From Neocallimastix lanati (nom. inval.) (lineage: Eukaryota > Neocallimastigomycota > Neocallimastigomycetes > Neocallimastigales > Neocallimastigaceae): DNA of 64,000 nucleotides. Of the stretch, positions 37,701 through 51,550 are shown in pieces. A program made the position numbers and the translations under genes. The stretch is taken from the NCBI GenBank assembly GCA_016946835.1, contig JACVTC010000193.1:5001-69000 (forward strand). The letters are read 5' to 3'. The stretch's first letter is position 1; every line of letters starts with the position of its first letter. Below the pieces are notes generated by a model. The model saw only the letters and a program-made list of their open reading frames with translations, was not told where the DNA came from and did no database searches.

Positions 37701-40700
37701 TAAAGTTTTATGAAATTATATTTTTTATCTTTTTATATTTATTATTTTATTTTTATTTTATTTTCTTTTAACTTCTATTTATTTATTTATTTATAATAAT
37801 TGATTTATTATTATTTTTTAGATTTATTTATTTTTCTTTTATATATATTTATTTATTGCTGTTCATCATTTATTTATTATTTTTTTTTATGCTAATCCTT
37901 TTTTTTTTTTTATCTATTTATAATTATTTTTTTTATTTATTATTTATTGTTCTTTATTCAATTACTATTTATTATCTATTATTTATCTATGTAAGTATTG
38001 ATTATTCTATTTATTATTTCAATTAATTGTTTATTCTTTATGATTTAATTTAAATATCTCCATAATTCCTTCTATATATGGTTAAACCAAAACAAAACAA
38101 ACAACTTTTGATAAAAAAATTTTTTTTAATATTTCTATTTGTATATATATAGAAAGACTAATTTAAAAAAAATTTTTTATAATATTTGTAATATTTAATA
38201 GTTTTAATACTCTGACCTTCTATTTATCATGACATCATTATTTAATGTTCTATTCTTTTTATGTATTTCCACTTTTCCAACTAAAATCAAGTAAATCATA
38301 AGCCATTCATATAAACATTCAGCCTTTCTTGTAAAAAGATATTATAAAAAAAAAAATTAAGGAGTAATATTTCTTTTTAAAGTAATCTTAATTATTATAA
38401 TATTTAAAGTCTTTTTTTTTTTTTATTTTAATATATTAGTCAATCTTTTTTTTTTTTTTTTTGTTTAAACAATATAAAATTTTTTTATATAATTTTTTTT
38501 ATATTTTTTTATTATATGGTACCATAAAAAAAATTTTTTTTTTGTACTGCGTCTAAGATGATTATCGATTAAACTTTATTTTATATTATTTTTACAACAT
38601 GCATATATTAAAATACATTTAATATATCATAAAAATATATTAAATTTGATATTCTTCAATAAAAAAATTTTTATTCAATCCTAAATATCTATGATAATAT
38701 AAAAAAATTAAGTTATAGGTAAATTAGCTTGAAAAAAAACTTCTTTATACTAAAATTTACCTATAGTTTTAAAATTTAATCTTTCAATTCAAAATTAAGG
38801 TTACTTCATACAGGGTTGATCTTTTTTTTTTTTTTTGTATTAAATGTAATGTAATAGGATTACAACTACAATTACATAAAAAGTCATTTTCATTTCTTTA
38901 AATTTGATTCGACCTTTTTTTTTTTTTCCCATTTCGTTTAAACTAATATTAACTGTATAGTAATAAAATGATGGTAGTATAAAAAAAAAGTTAAATCAAA
39001 GTAAAAATACTAATACATATATTAATAAATAATTATTATTTATATTAAGAAAAATTTTAATTCACTTGATGCTTTATAAAATATAATTTTATCAAAAATA
39101 TAAATATATAAAAAGGATCTCTGTATAAGAAGTTTTTTTTTTAATTAATTAGAAGATATAAAGCGGATTTTTTTTTTTAGACTAAGAAAACAACAAAGCG
39201 GATTAATATAGTAAATTAAAACTTTTTTATTTAAAATTGAAAAAAAAAAAAAAAAAAGAGTTAGTCATCTTTTTTAAATAATAATGAATATAATTTTTAT
39301 TAATAAATAAATTATTTTATATAATTTAATATAAAATGGAAAATTTTATTGTATAATAATACATGAACATTGAATATAATTGTACTACAATAAACATAAA
39401 ATTTTTTGTAACTAAAATTAAAATACAAGGATTAGAATATATTAATTAAAAAAAATAAAAATAAAAGGAATAAAAAAGACAGCATTAATTTTGGAGGATA
39501 GTTTGAAGTTAGATTAAAAAAAAAAAATTAAAATAAATTTTTAAACTTTTATTAATAAAAAATAATTTAATTAATAAAAAAAAGGAAAGATAGTTATTTA
39601 TATGGAGATTTAATTAATATAATTTATATTTTAAAAAATAAAAATTTCTTTTATTTTTCCAACTATAGATAATTTTGTATTATTTCAACTAATTTTTTTT
39701 TTTTTACTTATTCTTAAACCATATAAATATTATTTATTCATTTAAAATTATAAAAGATAACTATAAATAAATATAAAAATACAATAATACTTTTAAATAA
39801 TGACATTCTATTTTTTATTTTTTATTCATTATCCTATTTATTCAATAATTGATAATATTCTTTTATATATTGAGTATTATAATTATATTAATTAATATTT
39901 GATATTTAATATTAAATTATTTAGAGTTTACTTAATTATTCATTTAATTATTTAATTTTAATTTTATATTTAAAAAGTATAATTCAATATATTATAGTAT
40001 TTATTTATTATAATTTATTATAAAATTTGAATTATTTAATTTGAACTATTTTAATAAATCTATTTTCAATTTTCCAATTTTTTTTTTTTTTTTTAATTTT
40101 CATTTTCTATAAAATAAATTTTATTATATTAAAAAATATAATATAATATATACGAATTATAGAAATAATAAATAGTTAATTTATTATTTTGGTTAAGAAT
40201 AAATTTTGATAATGATAAAATTTATGTTTTTTTTTTATATAATTATTAAATATTAAATAAAGAAATTAATTGGTATTAAATTTATTATAATTAAAAAATA
40301 ATATATTTTTTTTCTAATAAATTTAAAAATAAAAAATTAAAATAAATATAAAATATATATATATAAAATATATATTTAAAAAAAAAAAAAGACGGCCTAC
40401 CACCATGATCAAAAAATAACCGTCAAATAAGAAAGATAGGAAAGAATAAATAAATAAGAAGTTATAAAATATAATAATAAATCATAATTATAATTATTTT
40501 TTTAAAATATTTATTAAAAGAAAAAAAGAAAAAAAAAAGTAGTGTTTTTTTTTGGGGGGTTAACCAAAATAAAGGGGTAAGAAAAAAAAATATTTTTAAT
40601 AATAAGTTAAATACAAAAAAAAGAATAACAAATAACAAATAAAAAATATATACATAAAATATAGATTAAATAATAAAAAAAAAAAAAAAAAAAAAGTGGA

Positions 40701-41189
40701 TGGAAAAAGGTTCTAAAGCGGTATTATTTATTTTAAAAATTAATATTATCTAATTATTTATAATTTATTAATATTTATGAATATAAATTTATATTTAGTA
40801 AAACCCCTAATATATATATATTTGCTTTAGCGGTTTTACTATTATAAAAAAAATAAATGATAATGAAAATTTTTTTAAATATCTAATTTATATTATCTAA
40901 TTTATATAATGAATATGTTTTTTCCATAATTATAATTCATAAATTCATATTTATAAAATATTTTAATTTTTTTCTCATTTATAAAATATTATAAAATGTA
41001 CTTAAAAAAAATATAAATTACATATACCTATCTATTTAAAGAATATTATGATAAACCTATTGTATTTTATTGTATTTTAATTATATAATTTGTTAATGAA
41101 AAGTTCAATTTTATTATAATTATTTAATGTTATACAATAGCTTTCCGGTTATCATTTAATTAAAAGTATATCTTTCATAAATTATTATC

Positions 41190-41221
<32 letters not shown>

Positions 41222-43079
41222 AATAGTTATAATATGGTTATTAACTGTTTTATTTAGATGTCTTTAAATTACTATTGATTCTATATTATTAATTCTTTAT
41301 TTGTTTAATAATTTTTATACACTTTATATGAGTTTATTACAATTAATTAATGTATTATTTATTTATTTATTACTTCTAATATTGTTTTTATCTATTTATC
41401 TATTTAATATCTGTTGATATATTTTTTCAATATAAAAAAAAATAAGAAAAAATTTAATTAAAAAAATAATTATAATTAATTTGACCTTTTTTATTTTGTA
41501 TTAAAACAAAACAAAATTATTTTTAATAAAGTTTTTTATATATAAATAAAATTATTGTAATAGATAAAAAATAAAAAAAAAAAATACCAAACAAAATAAA
41601 TATTAAAAAAAAAAAAAAAAAAAATGAAATTAATTATTGTTATATATCAATTAATTGTTATTAATAATAACAACAGAAATAAAATAATTTGAAAATAATT
41701 AGCCTTATTATTTTTAATTAGTATAATACCATAAAAAGATTAAATTATTATTTAGATTATTAATTTATTTTTATTTTTTTTAATATTTTTATTAATTTAA
41801 TAATTAATATATATATAAGCATTCTTATTAATATTTAAAATAATTATATTCCTATTTATAATAAAAGAAGAAAAAAAACATTAAATCATTTAATATAAAA
41901 AAATATTAATAATAAAAAAAAATTAAATATTAATATAAAAAATTTTAATAAAAAAATAATTAATATAAAAAAATTATTAATATAAAAAATTATTAATATA
42001 AAAAAATAATTAATATAAAAAAATATTAATAAAAAAAAATAAAATAATGTAATTAATTGATATAATTATTTTTTTTGATAATTAAATAAAAGAAATAATA
42101 ATAAAATAAATTTATTTAATTGAAATTTTGAAATAAATTAATTAATAAAAAGATAAAAAGTAAAAAATAAAAATAAAATAAAAATTAAAGAAAAAATAAA
42201 ATATTATATAAATAATAATGATTTTTAATATTATTTTGTTATTTATTTTTAATTATTAAAATTAAAAAAAAAATTAATATAATAATAAAATAAAAATAAA
42301 AAATTAAATAAGAATAAAAAAAGTTAACTTTTACCATTTTGGTTTATATTAAAATCATTAGTTTTTTATGGTATGACATTACTTTGGATAATAATAATAA
42401 TAATAATAATTTTTTTTAATTATTAGTTGTTTTATAGTAGGATTAATAGTTTATATTAATTATTATTTTATTATTTTAATTATTCATATTCTTTTTTTTT
42501 TTTACTTGATGATTTTTAGCAAAAGATAAAAATTATTACTTTAAAAAACAAAATTCATTTTGGTTAATATTTTTTATTAATTTATTATATATATATATGT
42601 ATAAATTATAGAAAAAAAAGAATTTTTTTTTATTAAAATATTTACCTATTAATATTAATGATATTTAGCTTATTACTATGACAATACATAAAAAAAATGT
42701 TCTATTACTAATTATTATTTTTTAATTATGTTCTTTTTCTTTTCCAATCCACTCCATTTATTTAATCAATTTTTTTATATTGAGAAATAGATTTTTTTTT
42801 TTTTATAAAATATACCATAATAAATTAATTATTTATCTAAAGAATTACACCATATTTTATCATTAAATATTAAATGTAAATTATAATAATTTCTATATTT
42901 ATTTTTATTATTTTTATAGATGTAGATCATATCATATTAGGTTACTCCTGTATAATTCCTATTATGTTAATTATTAAATGTTTTAATTATTAATGAATTT
43001 TGTTTTATATTTATTTATTATTTATTTAAATTCATTTATTTATTTAATTTTTTAAAATTTTAATAATAAAAAAAATTTA

Positions 43080-43120
<41 letters not shown>

Positions 43121-44676
43121 CATCATCATCAATATTTCTGTTATTGTTTTTATGTTATTATTATTATTAATATATCTATTATTATTTTATTATATAATTA
43201 TTACTTTCACTAAATTCATAAATTCATTGTTATTTATTAAATTTTCATATGGATTAGGTTGAAACATATATTAATTTTTTTTTCTATAATTTAGTACTAT
43301 CAATAAATTAAAAGTTTCATAAAATTATATTTAATGTTTTAGCTTTAGGATATATAAAATAATAATTTATTTATTTATTTTATTTTATTTTATTTTATTT
43401 TATTTTTTTATTTTTTTTTTTTTTTTGACATCTCTTTTTTTTTTATATATATATATATATTTAATAGTGGAAAAAAAATTTTTTTTTATATTTTCATAAA
43501 ATATAAATATATATATTAAACTTATGCATATTAAATGTAAATGCTAAACAGTCAAAAAAAAGTCACCATAAATATCTATAATTTGATATAAAATATTATA
43601 TAAAATTTTTTTTTTTTTTTTAAAAATTTCCAATTTTCTTTGTATAAAATTAAAAAGTTATGGTTGCTTTGTAAAAACTAATTTAACCATATTATATGAA
43701 ACATATAAATAAAAACACTATCATTAATTAAATAGAATAATCATTTCTCAATTATTTATTTATTTACTCAACTGCTTCTTTATTAATATTTTTATATATT
43801 AAAAATCATATAAATCATAAAAATAATAAAATATAACCTATTGTTATTTAATAAGTTATTATTATCAAATATTTGGTAAAATGATATGATAATAAATTAA
43901 TAAAAATTTATTATTATTCTAATAATTATTGTTATTATAGTTGTTGATAACTTCTTAATAATTACATAATATATTATATTCGTAATATTTTATATGTTTA
44001 TTATATATTTAATTATTAATTATTTTGTTAAATTGTATTAATATTTATGTTTTATGTAAATTAGTTTATACATTAATTATAGATTGGATAAATTTATATT
44101 TTATGTAAATTAGTTAATACATTAATTTTATGTTGTATATATTTATGTTAACAAACAATTCCTTTTAATATTTTGTGTCACTTGTATATATGAAAGTAAT
44201 GTATTCACATGATATACATTTTATATAAAATATCATGAACGTACTATCCACTCCTATTTAACCATAATACTAAGGTATTATTATATCAACTATTATTATT
44301 ATTATTAATATTATTGTTATAATTATTATTGTTATATATTTAAAAATGATTATCAGTTGCATCCTTATTACATATATATTTATATATTAGTTTATATTTT
44401 CATAGTAAAATAATTTTTGATATTTAAAAAATTAATGTAATAATTATTTGAAGAGTATAATTTTATCATTTTTTTTTATCTTCCTATAGCGATATATATT
44501 AATCAAATAAATAGAATAAATAAATAAAAAATTAATTAAAATAATTATTATATAATATATATATATGTAAAAAAAAAAAAAAAAAATTAATATATAGTAG
44601 GATAAGTAGCTTTATATTTTAATAATCTGATATATAATATTTTTTTTTATTTAATACAGTTATTTGTTAATGAAAA
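34781..44676. other. Ten-kilobase AT desert
   Basis: No coding or RNA gene is recognised. The stretch is A/T homopolymers, AT runs, a block of repeated AATATTAATAAAAAAATAATT-type sequence at about 41885-42050 and an ATT array at 43081-43123. A few slightly less AT-rich spots (about 37100-37300, 38200-38340, 38780-38940) hold no open frame of note. Introns or small RNAs could be missed. Confidence 0.6.
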
Positions 44677-45692
44677 ATTAAAATTAATCCACTATAGATA
44701 TTTTATTTACAAAAAAAAAAAAAAAAAAAAAAATAAAATAAAATAAAATAAAATAAAATAAAATAAAATAAAATAAAATAAAATAAAATAAAATAAAATA
44801 AAATAAAATAAAATAAAATAAAATAAAATAAAATAAAATAAAATAAAATAAAATAAAATAAAATAAAATAAAATAAAATAAAATAAAATAAAATAAAATA
44901 AAATAAAATAAAATAAAATAAAATAAAATAAAATAAAATAAAATAAAATAAAATAAAATAAAATAAAATAAAATAAAATAAAATAAAATAAAATAAAATA
45001 AAATAAAATAAAATAAAATAAAATAAAATAAAATAAAATAAAATAAAATAAAATAAAATAAAATAAAATAAAATAAAATAAAATAAAATAAAATAAAATA
45101 AAATAAAATAAAATAAAATAAAATAAAATAAAATAAAATAAAATAAAATAAAATAAAATAAAATAAAATAAAATAAAATAAAATAAAATAAAATAAAATA
45201 AAATAAAATAAAATAAAATAAAATAAAATAAAATAAAATAAAATAAAATAAAATAAAATAAAATAAAATAAAATAAAATAAAATAAAATAAAATAAAATA
45301 AAATAAAATAAAATAAAATAAAATAAAATAAAATAAAATAAAATAAAATAAAATAAAATAAAATAAAATAAAATAAAATAAAATAAAATAAAATAAAATA
45401 AAATAAAATAAAATAAAATAAAATAAAATAAATAAAATAAAATAAAATAAAATAAAATAAAATAAAATAAAATAAAATAAAATAAAATAAAATAAAATAA
45501 AATAAAATAAAATAAAATAAAATAAAATAAAATAAAATAAAATAAAATAAAATAAAATAAAATAAAATAAAATAAAATAAAATAAAATAAAATAAAATAA
45601 AATAAAATAAAATAAAATAAAATAAAATAAAATAAATAAATAAAATAAAATAAAATAAAATAAAAAATCTACAGTGGATTAATTTTAATTTT
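44677..45692. repeat. AAATA pentanucleotide array (about 940 bp) bounded by a 23-bp inverted repeat
   Basis: After an A-run from about 44711, units of AAATA repeat almost without error from about 44730 to 45660. Exceptions are a single shortened unit near 45430 and AAAT units near 45632-45642. The array is flanked by ATTAAAATTAATCCACTATA.. (44677-44699) and its reverse complement at 45667-45689, with one mismatch. Confidence 0.93.
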
Positions 45693-46689
45693 ACTTTATT
45701 ATTACTTTATTTTAATATCTGATAAATATAATTTTTTTTTATTTGAAAAATTATTTAGTTAATGAAAAGTTACATTGTTTGTTTAAATGTGAATATTCAT
45801 ATATAATGAAATACTTCAACAGAATTAATGAATAAATTTAAATTTTTTTTTTTTATTATTTTTGTTTACTTGTTTATTATGATAATAACTCTAATGTTCT
45901 AACGGTTTCAAGAATTGTCAAGATTTTAGAGAAAGACTCTTTTCATCAATAAAGATTATTACTTTTTATGAAAATTTTTTAACTATTATTTTTATTAATA
46001 TAATAATAGTAGTAATAAAAAAAATACAAAATAAAAACCTTTATTATAAATAAAATTTCAATTTTTTGATAATCACATGAAAATCATAAATTATTCTAAT
46101 ATGCTTTTATGTTAAAGCATAAATTTATTTTAGATTATCTATATATATAAAAAGTTAGACTAATCTTATATTATATTTTGTTTCTCCGAAGTCATCAACT
46201 TTTCATACCTTTAGAGTGGTACATCTGAAATGAATAGATATTTGGAAATCATTTTATACACACAACCATCTCTCAATTAAACTAACCATACATATAATGT
46301 TGTACCTTTCGAAGGTAGAGGTAATATTTAAAATACGAAAAAGTCTTTAGTGCCTGAGCATTAAGATAACAATACCCCAAGATATAAACATGATGCTTTC
46401 ATATCAGGAGAGATAAATTAATATTTTTTTTCTTTATGTTATGAGAGTATCAATATAAATTATAAATTATGAATTCTATGTATTATTAACAATACATGAT
46501 GCTATTAATATACCTTGTCAATATTTAATACTAATTTAAAATTATAGCTAGTCTATTAATAGTTCATTATTTATGATCTTATCTATAGATTAATATATTA
46601 CTATGGAGTATAAAATTTTATGCTTTAACTAGAATAATATAATATCATAATTATATTTTTTTATATTATAAAAAAAAACAAAAAAAAAA
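45693..46689. other. Spacer with a less AT-rich island
   Basis: About 46180-46420 has mixed composition (for example CATCTCTCAATTAAACTAACC) and may be a relic of an inserted element, since it sits next to LINE fragment D. Neither strand gives a recognisable protein. The rest is AT-rich. Confidence 0.4.
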
Positions 46690-46949
46690 ACAAAAAAAAA
46701 AAAACACAGAATTAATAAAAAAATAAATATTATCTGTTCAATTTGAACATAGTAATATTTAAAATAGTAACGTGAAATAAAAAAGTAATATTCAAAAAAT
46801 AAAGCGTATAAATAAATTCAGAAAATAGTTCCTATGCAATGAACTTCATTTCCTTATGGATTAGGGTTTGTAGGGTTTGAATTGACTATCCAAAAGAATT
46901 TTATGGTTTTCTCCTTCAGAGGCAATAACCCTGCTAGCCTTTCTTACTG

Positions 46950-46980
<31 letters not shown>

Positions 46981-47850
46981 CCTTGATGCTCCTGATTAAT
47001 TTGTGCTTATACTTTCAGAATAGCAAACCTTGTCGAGTTCTGGCTCTAGGCATAATTTCTGTATAGAGATTGTGCTTAGGGCTAGATCACACCAAGAATG
47101 ACGTTTTTGAATAATTATCAGAAATGATTTGGTTCTTAAGACAAATCATACACCATTCCTTTTTATAATTTAAAGCAATAATGTTTGCATCTCATCCACC
47201 AAGAAGAAAGTTATATATAATCGGTACTATGTCACATAAATATTTACACCCTCATTATTCAGAAAATCACTGAAGTTAACCCGATTTTCACCAATCAAAC
47301 CATTCACTACATTACTAGTAACAATACTATTATTTTCACTATCGCTAATATTAATAGTCCTATTTTCACTATCAATAATACTAATATTATTAACAATATT
47401 ATTTCTATTGTTATAAAAATTAATATTATAAACTTCGTTACTACTATCAGAATCAGTACTTGATTCTTCATTATTTATATCTGTGACAACAGTGTTCACA
47501 TACTATAATCAGGATACTTAATGTTAAGTTTTAGGTAGTCTCTAATTTTTTTTCAAATTTATTTTTCTTATAAGCTTTAGCCTTGATTGATTTTTATGCT
47601 ATATCTCTATCCTAGTAAAAATTTACAGTCTTTTTTTTTTTATTTTTTGAGAGTGATTTATCTAATTTGTCATTTTAAAATTTTACTTTCTTTGTCCTAT
47701 ACATGATGTCTACAACGTGATATCTCTCTAAGTAAATCATAGATAATACATTTCGAGTTTTTTGATTTTTTTAAATCACTTTACTTGAGCAATGGGACAT
47801 TTCGTTGAAAGAGGAAGAATGTTTAGTTTTTTTTTTTTTTTTTTTATTAT
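46690..47850 (-). mobile_element. LINE fragment D: connector, Asp/Asn/Ser-rich linker, tail and 3'UTR
   Basis: Minus-strand reading: about 47840-47580 matches the connector of fragment B (STKCPIAQVK here, SAKCALSQVK there). The zinc-knuckle region of B is missing. 47499-47227 is an open Asp/Asn/Ser-rich linker (ESSTDSDSSNEVYNINFYNN), shared with fragment A. The tail around 46920 contains TVRKASR, interrupted by a T-run. The 3'UTR to about 46690 matches fragment A closely, including the T-rich end. It is not functional. Confidence 0.75.
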
Positions 47851-48024
47851 TTTTTTTTTTAGAAACACAATATAGGGATATAAAAAAAAAAAAAAAACTA
47901 TTTCCATTAGAAAATCTTTCAATTCAATATAATACTGAATTAACTATCATGTAAAAGTTTATAATTTTTTGATGGACCTTAAATGGAATTGTGTAGCTCT
48001 ATCGATTTTGACGCTCTTGTACCC

Positions 48025-48088
<64 letters not shown>

Positions 48089-48116
48089 AATAATCATTTA
48101 AAATAAGACGCTTCTC

Positions 48117-48147
<31 letters not shown>

Positions 48148-48409
48148 CATAATACAAAACAACACATTTTATATAAATATTAAAATATATATATATATAT
48201 ATACCTAATACATAGAAATATAGGTTGATATATATTGAATATTTTTTATAATATATTTTTGTAAAGTATAATTTATTATAAATATAAACCTATTTTTAAC
48301 AATTATAGTCAATATGGGTAAAACAGAAATACTTTAAAGTCATTTTTAATATTTTTATTTTATAATTATTTTTTATTTTTTATTTTTTATTTTTTATTTT
48401 TTATTTTCA

Positions 48410-48443
<34 letters not shown>

Positions 48444-48489
48444 TTTTTTTTTAATGGAAAAGTTTAAAATACAACAGAAAACAAAACAG

Positions 48490-48523
<34 letters not shown>

Positions 48524-48525
48524 AA

Positions 48526-48562
<37 letters not shown>

Positions 48563-49044
48563 AATACACAAATATAACACACAAATATAACACACACACA
48601 CACACAAAAAAAAAAAAAAGAAGATTAAATGTTTTTTTTTTTTTTCTACTTTTAATTTTACTTTTATTTTTTATTTTTATTTTTATTTTTATTTTTATTT
48701 TTTTTTGTTTTATTTATTTTTTGTTTTTTACACTTATTTTAAAAAGAATAATAATATATTGATATTAGAAATAATTTCATACTTCGATATTTTATATAAA
48801 TACATACATATATATAATAGAAATCCTATCTACATAAAATATATAATAAGAAAAAAAAAAAAAAAAATTAAAAAAATAAAGTATAAATAATAAAAAAATT
48901 ATTTATTTATTTATTTATTTTTTTTTTATTTTTTATCTTTTTTATCTTTTATAGCGATCGTTGGTATATAAAAATAATAAGAAGAATAAGAAAAAAAAAA
49001 AAAAAAAGGTTTTATGAATAATTTTTTTTTTTTAAAAAAAATTA
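47851..49044. other. AT-rich spacer with ATT array and homopolymers
   Basis: Contains an ATT array (about 48024-48086), ATTTTT repeats (about 48365-48405 and 48660-48700), and long A and T runs facing each other (48491-48558). A frame at 48705-48890 is simple-sequence encoded and is not called. Confidence 0.6.
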
Positions 49045-49623
49045 TTATTCATGTTTATAGACATCAAAAGCAATGGCAAAACATGTCATTAATGCTAAAT
49101 CAACCTTTGGAGCAACTTCAATGTAATAACAATTCTTCTTGAAGATATTACTCTTATAATGAATTCTACCTACAAGAGGAGCGTTGTCTTTCTTACCATA
49201 TAAAATTAAAGCTTCCTTACTTCCACTGTTAAATTTCATGACAAGAGTTTCATCGCTATGAGTTGCCTTATTATGGAAGGAAAGTTTTAATGCTTTTTGG
49301 GATAAGATATCACCTTTGGTTACGGTACCAACAGCCTTCTTTGGATTATAAATTTCATGCTTGAAACTTATAATACCAGTTGATCTAATACCAAGTACCT
49401 TGGCTCCATTCATATCCTTAAGAATTTTTCCATCGGAGTATAAAGCACTCTTGCTCTTACATTTGAAGTATTCCTTCTTATTAGTATCCATAACTACGCA
49501 CGTAGCTCCATTGTAAGAAACTTTTTCTTCTAATACCAAAATAGTTGGTTCATCTTTAATAAAGCGTTCATCAGTAGTTAAAATTACTGTTTCTGGCTTA
49601 ACAACACTAATTTCAAAAGTCAT
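49045..49623 (-). CDS. LURP-one-related (LOR, Tubby-like C-terminal fold) protein 1
   Basis: 192 residues from MTFEIS. The frame is open further upstream, but only through a run of Lys codons from a long T-run, so the internal ATG at 49621-49623 is chosen. LOR features: a strand with DTNKKEYFKCKSK (46-58), the D-x-x-G turn KDMNGAKVLGIR (69-80), a second sheet LKLSFHNKATHSDETLVMKF (112-131), ILYGKKDNAPLVGRI (140-154), and the C-terminal YYIEVAPKVDLALMTCFAIAFD (166-187). The last element corresponds to the hydrophobic helix threading the barrel in Tubby-like proteins. The length is typical of single-domain LOR proteins. In plants LURP1 is defence-related; the function here is unknown. It is the first of six paralogues and is transcribed on the minus strand with the next one. 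Confidence 0.87.
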   Translation of the reverse strand: MTFEISVVKPETVILTTDERFIKDEPTILVLEEKVSYNGATCVVMDTNKKEYFKCKSKSALYSDGKILKDMNGAKVLGIRSTGIISFKHEIYNPKKAVGTVTKGDILSQKALKLSFHNKATHSDETLVMKFNSGSKEALILYGKKDNAPLVGRIHYKSNIFKKNCYYIEVAPKVDLALMTCFAIAFDVYKHE

Positions 49624-49628
49624 TTTTT

Positions 49629-49672
<44 letters not shown>

Positions 49673-50458
49673 TTCAAAAAAAAGGGAGTTTTTTTGTTCT
49701 TTTAAAATTGAAGTTTTGTAATTGTTTTCTTTAAAGATAAACTAAAAATTATTAATCTTTTTTAATATATATAAATTTCTCTTTTTTAATAAAATATTTT
49801 ATAATTATTAAATGTTTATTTTTTTTTTTCTTATAATAATTTAAAATATTTTAAATTCGTTTTTTTTTTATTTATTTATTATTAAAGTATTTATTTATTT
49901 TCTTTTTTGCTGTTTGTAAAAAAAAAAGTCTTTTTTTTTCTCTTCTTTTAATACAAAAAAAATAATAACAAATATTTTATTTAAAAAATTTTTCAAAGAA
50001 CAAAACTTTTTCAGGAGAAAATAGTATTTATATAGTTTTTTTTTTATTTTTTTATTTTTTTTTATTTTTTTTTTAAATAATAATAAATATATATAAAGTA
50101 TAATATATATATCATTTATTAATATTAATTAATATTTTATAATATCAAACTTTTATTTTATAGAATATATTATATATATTAAATTGTAACATTAAAGACT
50201 ATCGTTCTATAAGAACCTGTCAACATTTCAACCAATAACATTCAAGTTAAAAAATTAATAAAGTTTTGCTTAATTTTTTAATTCAAATTATATTATACTA
50301 ATATATTATAAAGTATATATCAATGTATTATAAAACATTGATATATATATAATTTATTATAATTTATTTTATATAAATACTATTTATAATATGAATTTTT
50401 TTTCTATATATATATATTTTATATCAATGATAAAATGAAATATATAATACTAAGAGAA

Positions 50459-50529
<71 letters not shown>

Positions 50530-51389
50530 ATATAAAACACATGACCAATTTTTAGAAGATTGTAAGAATAATCAAAAATAATTTATAATATTTTTTTTAT
50601 ATTAAGTAATAATCTGATTTTGTTTATTAATAATTTATTATTAATATTATTAATTTGTATTATAGAGGAAAAAAAAAAAAAAAAGAAAAAAGGAAAAAAA
50701 GAATATTTAAAAGTTTAAGAATTATATTTTTATTTTTTATTTTTATTTATCCTAACTTATTATCATTTTATACTTATGGAATTAAGAATACTCATTTCAC
50801 TTTTTTTTTTTTTTACTTATTTTAATAATTTATAATAAATGTTTTTTATCAATTGTTTATACATTTTATATTTTAATTTATATTAATAATTATTATAATT
50901 GTCATCTATATATATAATTTTATTCTTTATTATAGTAGTAATATTATAATTATAAAAAAAATATTAAAAAAATAATAAATACTGAAGTATTATTTTAATT
51001 AGTAAATAAAAAAAAATTGAAGTAAATAATGATTTAGTAATTCATATCATATATGATGAAAAATAAAAAAAATAAAATAAAATAAAAAAATAAAAGTAAA
51101 TAGAAGTAAATAAATATAAATAAATAAAAATAATTTTTTTAAAAGAAAAAAAAAATTATTAGGAAATAATTAATATTAAATTTTTAATCCTCAAATTTAC
51201 AAAAAATTATTATAAATTAAATGTTGTGGCATCACTTAACCTTATTTATTAGTAATAAAAATAGAATAATCATAATAAAAATAATAATTATAATAAAAAA
51301 ATATAAATAAAAATATAAAAAAGTTAATAGTTTATGTTAATATAAGCAATAAAAAATAAGATAAATTTTAGTACAAATAATGATAATAA

Positions 51390-51460
<71 letters not shown>

Positions 51461-51502
51461 ATCATTCTATGAGATATTTTCATTATTCCGCTTTGTGTGG
51501 GT

Positions 51503-51550
<48 letters not shown>

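Noticed and set aside
47227-47499. Stand-alone Asn/Ser/Asp-rich small gene
   Set aside because: It matches the linker region of LINE fragments A and B in order with other LINE parts, so it is treated as part of fragment D.
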